Below are positions 1-4,897 of a stretch of DNA of 10,436 nucleotides, one piece after another. The position numbers were made by a program, and so were the translations under genes. Positions within the stretch are counted from its first letter, which is position 1. The number at the start of each line of letters is the position of its first letter. Under the pieces are notes generated by a model. It made no database searches. It saw only the letters and a list, made by a program, of their open reading frames with translations, and was not told where the DNA came from. Source of the DNA: an uncultured Ruminococcus sp. (GTDB lineage: Bacteria > Bacillota > Clostridia > Oscillospirales > Ruminococcaceae); NCBI GenBank assembly GCA_945876155.1, contig CAMCMW010000030.1, forward strand, positions 1 through 10,436, written 5' to 3'.

Positions 1-330
1 ACGTATCACAGCGGCAAGGGTAAAGAATATCATAACCGCAATGTGGTAAAACTCCCTCATGCCTATCGCATAGCCTATCGCCGCCGGAAGAAATCCGAAA
101 CAGATAAGGTCACACAGTGAATCTATCTGTATGCCGAACCGTTTTTCATCGTCAGTCCTTTTGCGTGTCCTTGCAACCTTTCCGTCAAACATATCGCAAA
201 GTCCCGATATCATAAGCGCAACAACAGCAGACGTTATATGCCTGCCGCCCATGGCAAGGTATATTCCTGTAAGGGACGACGCAAGACCGATATATGTAAG
301 TATAACCGTATAATTATAAAACCCTATCAT
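1..330 (-). CDS. pssA: CDP-alcohol phosphatidyltransferase, probably phosphatidylserine synthase (3' end missing)
   Basis: The first 110 codons are present and the C-terminal part lies beyond the left edge. The ATG at 330-328 is preceded by AGGAG (337-341) at 6 nt. The protein begins MIGFYNYTV and runs through hydrophobic stretches. Residues about 48-76 carry the family signature: D-x2-DG-x2-AR (DMFDGKVAR), then G-x3-D-x3-D (GIQIDSLCD). These aspartates bind the metal and CDP-diacylglycerol in CDP-alcohol phosphotransferases. The spacer between AR and G is 11 residues rather than the usual 8; from memory, this longer charged spacer (TRKRTDDEKRF) occurs in clostridial PssA-like proteins. The family is an integral membrane enzyme that swaps CMP for an alcohol such as serine or glycerol-3-phosphate. 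Serine as the substrate is inferred from similarity; a PgsA-type enzyme is the main alternative. It has its own promoter and a leader of about 140 nt. Confidence 0.85.
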   Translation of the reverse strand, partial: MIGFYNYTVILTYIGLASSLTGIYLAMGGRHITSAVVALMISGLCDMFDGKVARTRKRTDDEKRFGIQIDSLCDLICFGFLPAAIGYAIGMREFYHIAVMIFFTLAAVIR

Positions 331-336
331 GCTTTT

Positions 337-470
337 CTCCTCGATTTATTTAAAGGTCACTGCTGACCTGAAATTTCAGTCAATAAAAGATATATTATTT
401 TTTGCCTCGCACATACGCTTACTTCGTTCGCTCCGTGCGTATCGGCTAATAGTAAACTAAAACGTTTACT
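337..470 (-). other. 5' leader of the phosphatidyltransferase gene with several hairpins
   Basis: This is the expected untranslated leader between the predicted start point near 469 and the AGGAG at 337-341. It holds a stem-loop GGTCA-ctgc-TGACC (355-368), a 12-bp perfect palindrome CTGAAATTTCAG (368-379) that shares its edge with that stem-loop, and an arm pair ATACGC (413-418) / GCGTAT (437-442) which competes with GCAC (409-412) / GTGC (435-438). I do not recognise a riboswitch class. The overlapping stems could act as an attenuator, but they may be chance. Confidence 0.35.
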
Positions 471-472
471 AT
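449..472. promoter_or_regulatory. inverted repeat at the promoter start point (candidate operator)
   Basis: Nine-base arms ATAGTAAAC (449-457) and GTTTACTAT (464-472) are perfectly complementary around a 6-nt spacer. The repeat lies just downstream of the -10 box at 476-481 and covers the expected transcription start near 469. That is a usual place for a dimeric repressor to block RNA polymerase. The cognate regulator is unknown, and no regulator gene is in the window. Confidence 0.4.
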
Positions 473-475
473 AAT

Positions 476-504
476 ATTATAACAGAAATTCCGCCATAAT
501 TCAA
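476..504 (-). promoter_or_regulatory. sigma-A-type promoter of the phosphatidyltransferase gene
   Basis: On the minus strand there is a perfect -10 TATAAT (481-476) with an extended TGT directly before it, and a -35 TTGAAT (504-499, four of six matches) at exactly 17 nt spacing. It reads toward the gene starting at 330. The combination of extended -10 and good spacing makes it convincing although the -35 is imperfect. Confidence 0.65.
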
Positions 505-551
505 GCTTTGATTTTATTTATGTTTACAAATAAATTTTTGAAAAATAAATA

Positions 552-696
552 TTTGTAGGGGACGGCGCCCACGACGTCCCGCCCGGTGACCCGGGAGGAC
601 AAATCGTTGTCAGTTTTACGGTTTCGTTTTGTTACAGGCACGACCGGCAGCCATACATAAAATCAAAGGGACGTCGTGGGCGCCGTCCCCTACAAA
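552..696. repeat. intergenic element bounded by a perfect 29-bp inverted repeat
   Basis: Bases 552-580 (beginning TTTGTAGGGGACGGCG) are exactly the reverse complement of 668-696, around an 87-nt interior. Each arm can also fold alone, GGGACG (559-564) with CGTCCC (575-580). The arms are GC-rich in a very AT-rich intergenic stretch. The interior begins with a hairpin CCCGG-TGAC-CCGGG (582-595). No open reading frame encoding a transposase is inside. This layout fits a small non-autonomous repeat (MITE or REP-like) or a long structured RNA; it is too long and lacks the U-tract for a simple terminator. Confidence 0.8.
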
Positions 697-702
697 GTAA
701 AT

Positions 703-852
703 GGTCGTGCCAAAAAAAAACATTTACCATAAAATAAACAACGAATTAAGGTCACGGACACATCCCTTTGATTTTCTGTACGGCTGCCGGTCGTGCCAAA
801 AAAAACATATACCATAAAACAAACAACGATTTGTCCTGTCGGGCCACCGACA
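703..852. repeat. second (inverted) and third (partial) copies of the repeat interior
   Basis: Read on the minus strand, 851-763 matches the plus-strand interior 582-671. Identical blocks include the 15 nt AGGACAAATCGTTGT (596-610 versus 837-823). A 35-nt block (637-671 versus 797-763) has only two differences. A third partial copy follows at about 760-703 on the minus strand: CGTTGTTTATTTTATGG, a run of T, then GGCACGACC. Its hairpin end is reduced to TGTCCGTGACC. The two same-orientation copies form an imperfect direct repeat (703-745 and 789-829). The end of the second copy directly abuts the stop codon of rlmH. Confidence 0.75.
837..852 (-). terminator. stem-loop immediately after rlmH, made from the repeat end
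   Basis: TGTCGG (852-847 on the minus strand) pairs perfectly with CCGACA (842-837) around a 4-nt loop, beginning one base after the rlmH stop codon. The sequence downstream is T-rich only after about 12 nt (GTTTGTTTT), so it is a weak intrinsic terminator at best. It is also the end hairpin of the second repeat copy, so termination may be incidental. Confidence 0.35.
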
Positions 853-1329
853 CTATTTGTGGTATCTGCCGTTTGAATTTATCTGAAATCCACGGTATAT
901 CTGTTCTGCAAGCATTACTCTTGCAAGCTGGTGGGGGAAAGTCATCTCGGACATTGAAAGCCTGAAATCTGCCGCACTCTTCACCTCGTCAGACAGTCCG
1001 TAGGAACTGCCGATAACAAAAGTCACCCAGCTGCCGCCCTCAGACGCCGCACTGTCAAGCTTTTTGGCAAATTCAGTACTGGAAAGCTGTCTGCCCTCAA
1101 TGCACATTGCGGCAATATATCCCTTACTTTCCTTTAAAATCGCCTTGCCCTCAGTTTCAAGGGCTTTCTGTATCTCCTTCTGGGACGGACTGTCCGGCAG
1201 CTTACACTCGCTTATCTCGCAAATCTGAAAATTGCAGAAACGTTTCAGTCTTTTTGAGTACTCTGAAAATGCGTCACGCAGATACTGTTCTTTCAGATTT
1301 CCCACTGCAACAATCTTCACGTTAATCAT
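853..1329 (-). CDS. rlmH: 23S rRNA (pseudouridine-1915-N3) methyltransferase RlmH
   Basis: RlmH is a SPOUT-fold enzyme that uses S-adenosylmethionine to methylate N3 of pseudouridine 1915 in helix 69 of 23S rRNA, acting on assembled 70S ribosomes. The 158-residue length matches the usual 155-160. The N-terminus MINVKIVAVGNLKEQY is typical. The SAM-binding glycine segment FVIGSSYGLS is at 104-113, followed by FPHQLARVML (131-140) in the trefoil-knot region, and the protein ends in the conserved YHK. The start ATG (1329-1327) overlaps the walJ stop codon as TGATG, so translation is probably coupled, as the preceding sequence (GGTGG) is only a weak ribosome site. In Bacillus walJ and rlmH also lie close together, separated by an htrA-type protease gene that is absent here. 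Confidence 0.96.
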   Translation of the reverse strand: MINVKIVAVGNLKEQYLRDAFSEYSKRLKRFCNFQICEISECKLPDSPSQKEIQKALETEGKAILKESKGYIAAMCIEGRQLSSTEFAKKLDSAASEGGSWVTFVIGSSYGLSDEVKSAADFRLSMSEMTFPHQLARVMLAEQIYRGFQINSNGRYHK

Positions 1330-2111
1330 CAGAACACCACCACTTCTCCCCTGGTTTCAACAGGTGCTACCTGCAATATGTAATCCACGTTGCGCTTAAA
1401 CGCTGACAGTCTCTGCAAAACAGTTAATTCAGCGGTCTGGGGAGTGTTGTTCTCCTGACTTAAATGCCCCAGTATCAGCCGTGTTGTGCCGCTTTTTAAC
1501 AGCTTTTCCGCCTGTTCAGCACAACAGCTGTTTGAGAGGTGACCGTTATCAGAAAGTATACGCTCTTTGAGGTAGTACGGATAAGGACCGTTTCTGAGCA
1601 TCTCCGGGTCGTAGTTTGACTCCAGCAGTACAAGGTCACAGCCGCAGATGTTTTCGTCAACGGTTTCGGTCACACAGCCTAAGTCAGTGCAGACCGCACA
1701 GCTTCTGCCGTCCTCAAACTCTACATGGTAGCCACAGCTGCGGACTGTATCGTGGGGAGTGTCAAAGCACCTTACCTTCATACCAGCAATTGCCGCCGGA
1801 CAGTCAATCTCGTATATCTGTGAACAGGGCGATATCATGTCTTTTTCTACAAGCTCAATTAACGTTTCCCTCTGTCCGAAAACTGGTATTCCTGTTTTTG
1901 CGGTCAGAACTTTAAGTCCTTTTACGTGGTCGCTGTGGGAGTGGGTTATAAATACTCCCCTCACTGCGCTTATGTCTATGTTATTATCGCTTAATGCCGC
2001 ACTCAGCCTTTTGAATGTCGCACCAGCGTCTATAAGTATTCCCTCGGAAGGGTCTCCCAGAAAAGTGGAATTTCCCTTACTCGAACTGAAAAGCGGATAA
2101 ATCCTTGCCAT
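1329..2111 (-). CDS. walJ: WalJ/YycJ-type metallo-beta-lactamase-fold hydrolase
   Basis: The 260-residue cytoplasmic protein has the metallo-beta-lactamase fold motif HSHSDH (H57, H59, D61, H62). Further likely metal ligands are H120 (TPHDT), D143 (CTDLG) and H216 (LGHLSQENN). The opening PLFSSSKGNSTFLG is typical of WalJ, which in Bacillus and Streptococcus belongs to the WalRK locus and affects cell-wall metabolism and its coordination with chromosome replication; its exact substrate is unsettled, and nuclease activity has been proposed. An in-frame TTG at 2117 would add two residues, but the AAAGGA ribosome site (2120-2125) is 8 nt from the ATG at 2111 and only 2 nt from the TTG, so I chose the ATG. 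walRK itself is not in the window. It precedes and overlaps rlmH. Confidence 0.92.
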   Translation of the reverse strand: MARIYPLFSSSKGNSTFLGDPSEGILIDAGATFKRLSAALSDNNIDISAVRGVFITHSHSDHVKGLKVLTAKTGIPVFGQRETLIELVEKDMISPCSQIYEIDCPAAIAGMKVRCFDTPHDTVRSCGYHVEFEDGRSCAVCTDLGCVTETVDENICGCDLVLLESNYDPEMLRNGPYPYYLKERILSDNGHLSNSCCAEQAEKLLKSGTTRLILGHLSQENNTPQTAELTVLQRLSAFKRNVDYILQVAPVETRGEVVVF

Positions 2112-2148
2112 CCTCAAAATCCTTTCTGTTTTGCAATAAAAAATTAAT

Positions 2149-2170
2149 GGACAGACAATTTCTGTCTGCC
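2149..2170 (-). terminator. possible terminator between murA and walJ
   Basis: CAGACA pairs with TGTCTG (2163-2168 and 2152-2157 seen from the plus strand) around a 5-nt loop, with two further G-C pairs across a bulge. On the minus strand it is followed by CATTAA and then a run of six T. The gap before the T-run weakens the call, and partial read-through into walJ-rlmH is likely, since I see no strong promoter in the 69-nt gap. Confidence 0.45.
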
Positions 2171-2180
2171 CGTAAAATCC

Positions 2181-3464
2181 TTATAACGCTTTCTTGACAG
2201 ACGCACCAGGAAAGCTTTTTTTCACTATGTCCGCACCAAGCATCTGTAATTTCCTGTCAAGGTTGTCATAACCTCTTTCGATATGGTGTATGTCCTCGAC
2301 TTCGGTCACTCCTGCAGCGGCAAGTCCGGCTATGATAAGCGCCGCACCGGCTCTCAGGTCACACGCTTTTACCGGAGCGCCCTGTAAGTGTCCTGTACCC
2401 TCAATAACTGCAACTTTTCCGTCCACAGAAATATCAGCGCCCATTCTTCTCAGCTCGTCAACGTATCTGAAACGCTGTTCCCACACGCCTTCGGTTATAA
2501 TGCTTGTACCCTCGGCAAGGGTCAGCAGTGTTGCCATCTGGGGCTGCATATCTGTCGGGAATCCCGGGTGAGGCATGGTCTTGATGTTGGTCTTTACCAG
2601 CGGACCGTCCACCCACACTCTTACGCTGTCATCAAATTCCTCGATGTTCACACCGATTTTTTCAAGCTTGTTTGTTATGGATTCAAGGTGCTTAGGGATA
2701 ACGTTTTTTACCAGTACGTCACCGCCTGTGGCAGCAGCGGCTACCATAAATGTTCCTGCCTCTATCTGGTCGGGGATAACCGAATAAGTAGTACCCCTCA
2801 GATAGTCAACGCCTCTTATCTTGATAACGTCTGTTCCGGCACCCATTATGTCAGCACCCATTGAGTTTAAAAAGTTTGCAAGGTCAACGATATGGGGTTC
2901 TTTTGCGGCATTTTCGATAATGCTCAGTCCCTTTGCCTTTACCGCCGCAAGCATTGCGTTCATTGTAGCACCCACAGATACAACATCAAGATATATCTGG
3001 TTTCCCCTGAGATTTTCAGCGGTAACGTCAACCATTCCGTGGTCGATATTGCACTTCGCACCCAGCGCATTAAAAGCCTTTATGTGCTGGTCGATAGGTC
3101 TGTCACCCAGCGGACAGCCTCCCGGCATTGATACTCTTGCTTTCTTGAATTTACCAAGCAGTGCGCCTATAAAGTAATAGGACGCTCTCATTTTTCTTGC
3201 ACTTTCATAGGGTACGCAGTAGTTCATGATAGTGGTGGGGTCAATTCTGAATGTATTTCTTGCAATGGTCTGAACACTTGCGCCCATTTCGTAAAGTATA
3301 CGCAGACTTATTGAAACGTCGCTGATATCCGGGACGTTTTCAATTATACAGGGTTCATCGGACAATATAACGGCTGGGATTATACCAACGGCTGCGTTTT
3401 TGGCACCGCTTATCTCAACCTCGCCATGCAGACGGCGTCCGCCCTTAACAACAAATTTTTCCAA
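2181..3464 (-). CDS. murA: UDP-N-acetylglucosamine 1-carboxyvinyltransferase MurA
   Basis: MurA transfers enolpyruvate from phosphoenolpyruvate to UDP-GlcNAc, the first committed step of peptidoglycan synthesis in the cytoplasm. With a TTG start at 3464 the protein has 427 residues and begins MEKFVVKGGRRLHGEV, the normal family N-terminus. In this numbering the active-site residues fall where expected: K22 and N23 (SGAKNAA), C117 in GGCPLGDRP (catalytic and fosfomycin-binding cysteine), D305 in PTDMQPQ, and R371 in DLRAGAALI. The cysteine (not aspartate) suggests fosfomycin sensitivity at this target. The frame stays open to a GTG at 3500 (439 residues), but that start has no visible ribosome site, whereas the TTG has GAG at 6 nt; the start remains somewhat uncertain. 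Firmicutes often have two MurA copies, and which one this is cannot be told. Confidence 0.95.
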   Translation of the reverse strand: MEKFVVKGGRRLHGEVEISGAKNAAVGIIPAVILSDEPCIIENVPDISDVSISLRILYEMGASVQTIARNTFRIDPTTIMNYCVPYESARKMRASYYFIGALLGKFKKARVSMPGGCPLGDRPIDQHIKAFNALGAKCNIDHGMVDVTAENLRGNQIYLDVVSVGATMNAMLAAVKAKGLSIIENAAKEPHIVDLANFLNSMGADIMGAGTDVIKIRGVDYLRGTTYSVIPDQIEAGTFMVAAAATGGDVLVKNVIPKHLESITNKLEKIGVNIEEFDDSVRVWVDGPLVKTNIKTMPHPGFPTDMQPQMATLLTLAEGTSIITEGVWEQRFRYVDELRRMGADISVDGKVAVIEGTGHLQGAPVKACDLRAGAALIIAGLAAAGVTEVEDIHHIERGYDNLDRKLQMLGADIVKKSFPGASVKKAL

Positions 3465-3540
3465 GATTTTCTCTACTTGAGATATTTCCTGTATGTACAC
3501 AGCAGAAACATCTTTTTTCTTTTTTCTCGCCTATATCTTT

Positions 3541-3546
3541 ATTATA
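3541..3546 (-). promoter_or_regulatory. possible -10 box for murA
   Basis: A perfect TATAAT lies on the minus strand about 77 nt upstream of the preferred murA start. At 17 nt spacing the -35 position reads AGGATA, which is poor, so the promoter is only a candidate. No intrinsic terminator is visible between the cyclophilin gene and murA, so co-transcription from the cyclophilin promoter is also possible. Confidence 0.3.
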
Positions 3547-3617
3547 GTCTTTTCAGGTGAAATTATCCTTGTTTTCTTGTTATTTGCAGATAATTTTAAT
3601 TATAAAAATATTAATTA

Positions 3618-4421
3618 TTAATAATCGCTCAGATAGAACTTTACATCTCCGCCGTCATACTTCTCAACGGAAACCTTTTCGATAACAACGTCCTTTTCCG
3701 GCTTGTCGTTTGCACCTGTTGCCACGCTCTGGATATCAAAAACGATGTCAAGACCGTCAAACACCTGACCGAATATGGTATAACTGCCGTCCAGCCATGG
3801 TGTACCGCCTAAATCAGCGTAAAGTTTCTTTGTATTGTCAGACATTGATATGCCGTAATAACTTGTCAGGTCATTGAGTGTTGCCTCGTCGTACTTCTCG
3901 CCTGTAACAATATAGAACTGGCTGCCGTTTGTGGCTGTACTGCCGCTGTTTGCGTATGCAACTGCTCCGGCAACGTGGGTCAGCTCAGATGAAGTACCGC
4001 CGTCAAACTTATCGCCCCAGATGGACTCTCCCCCTGTACCGTTTCCGAGAGGGCAGCCGCCCTGTATCATAAAGTTATTGATAACTCTGTGGAAGATAAG
4101 ACCGTCGTAATAGCCGTCCTTTGCAAGACCAGTGAAATTCTCAACGCCCTTTTCTGCCTGTTCCGGGAAAAGCTTGATTTTAACGTCACCGTAGTCCTTG
4201 ATAGTCATGACGATGATATCCTCGCCCTTTTCCGGAGGAGTGAAGTTCAGTACATCTCCTGCTGATACTGATTCCTCAGACTTGCTGCTTTCTGATTCAC
4301 TGCTTTCTGAACCAGATGTTTTTGCAGAAGATGAATTTTCATCGTCACCACAGCCTGTGAACACAGCTGTAAGCATTGCAATGCTCATAGCAAGAGCCGC
4401 AAGCTTTCTGAATTTTAACAT
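3618..4421 (-). CDS. cyclophilin-type peptidyl-prolyl cis-trans isomerase, lipoprotein
   Basis: This 267-residue protein is a predicted surface lipoprotein. It has the N-terminus MLKFRKLAALAMSIAM, a hydrophobic core and a lipobox-like FTGC with the lipidated cysteine at 24. A Ser/Glu-rich spacer covers about 30-53. The cyclophilin domain runs from about 68 to 257. Its catalytic motif FHRVINNFMIQGG has R112, F117 and Q120, and NGSQFYIVTG is at 165-174. An insert of roughly 25-30 residues after KYDEAT (about 180-208) precedes LDGSYTIFGQVFDGLDIV; inserts here are seen in other Firmicute cyclophilins. Such enzymes speed proline isomerisation during folding of exported proteins. The start ATG has AGAGG (4431-4435) at 9 nt and a near-consensus promoter upstream. 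It is downstream of a secreted cellulase but has its own promoter, so a dedicated role in cellulase folding is only a guess. Confidence 0.93.
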   Translation of the reverse strand: MLKFRKLAALAMSIAMLTAVFTGCGDDENSSSAKTSGSESSESESSKSEESVSAGDVLNFTPPEKGEDIIVMTIKDYGDVKIKLFPEQAEKGVENFTGLAKDGYYDGLIFHRVINNFMIQGGCPLGNGTGGESIWGDKFDGGTSSELTHVAGAVAYANSGSTATNGSQFYIVTGEKYDEATLNDLTSYYGISMSDNTKKLYADLGGTPWLDGSYTIFGQVFDGLDIVFDIQSVATGANDKPEKDVVIEKVSVEKYDGGDVKFYLSDY

Positions 4422-4458
4422 ATATAAACACCTCTGATTAATTCTTTATAACTTTACC

Positions 4459-4487
4459 ATTATACCCTAATTATAAGAATTTGTAAA
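4459..4487 (-). promoter_or_regulatory. strong sigma-A-type promoter of the cyclophilin gene
   Basis: The minus strand carries TTTACA (4487-4482, five of six matches) and a perfect TATAAT (4464-4459) with 17-nt spacing. The predicted start point near 4452 gives a leader of about 30 nt ending in the AGAGG ribosome site. This is the best promoter match in the window. Confidence 0.8.
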
Positions 4488-4630
4488 GTATATCGGACAT
4501 TCCTATAAAATTATTAGGATATTTTCAACTGATTTCACAACATTTATACGGCCTTTAACAGCTATTTTACCAAAACAAATGTTTTTATTATACAATAACT
4601 TGTTACCCCGAAATTTTTATAAAGCAAAGC

Positions 4631-4668
4631 AAAAGCTCCGTACCCACAAAGGGCACAGAGCCTTTTTA
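4631..4668 (-). terminator. intrinsic terminator of the cellulase gene
   Basis: An 11-bp stem with two G-U wobbles (4635-4645 with 4651-4661) closes a 5-nt loop. On the minus strand it is followed by TTTTGCTTTGC, and on the plus side by CTTTTT, so it could work in both directions. It starts about 24 nt past the cellulase stop codon. The remainder of 4488-4630 is AT-rich and I see no gene in it. Confidence 0.8.
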
Positions 4669-4684
4669 TATTATTTAACCAGTT

Positions 4685-4897
4685 TTAAGCACCCAGCTGC
4701 GAATAATCAACCATCATCGCAACATAGTTCAGAATTACCGAGCTGTCCGACGTGTCAATAACACCGTCTCTTACGCAGTCCGAATTTGCAAGCTGAACTG
4801 CATCAAGCCCATTGTCTGCTTTGTTAAGCAGGTACATATTGATCTGAACAACGTCTGATACGTCAACAGTATTATCTGTATTTACATCGCCGTACAT
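4685..4897 (-). other. dockerin module of the endoglucanase
   Basis: The two half-repeats are GDVNTDNTVDVSDVVQINMY and SDCVRDGVIDTSDSSVILNY. Each has an EF-hand-like calcium loop with acidic residues at positions 1, 5, 9 and 12. The first loop has Asn at position 3 as usual; the second has Val there (residue 766), which is unusual for a calcium ligand. The duplicated helix patterns VVQINMYLL and SVILNYVAM fit a Ruminococcus-type dockerin. The partner scaffoldin is not in the window. Confidence 0.9.

Noticed and set aside
552..696. Insertion sequence with terminal inverted repeats
   Set aside because: Only 87 nt lie between the arms, with no transposase; a non-autonomous element is possible but a complete IS is not.
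703..831. CRISPR array
   Set aside because: The repeats are imperfect, occur in both orientations and have no regular spacers; no cas genes are nearby.
768..965. Plus-strand open frame of 65 codons across the repeat and the rlmH 3' end
   Set aside because: It begins in the repeat and continues antisense to rlmH; no supporting ribosome site or motif.
1759..2100. Plus-strand open frame opposite walJ
   Set aside because: It is a shadow of the metal-binding hydrolase gene, with no ribosome site or family resemblance.
2388..2864. Plus-strand open frame of 158 codons opposite murA
   Set aside because: It lies wholly inside murA, which has full active-site conservation; the translated product has no recognisable motif and other frames over murA are open by composition too.
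3465..3500. GTG start for murA giving 12 extra residues
   Set aside because: No ribosome site precedes it, and the family N-terminus begins at the TTG at 3464; kept as an alternative only.
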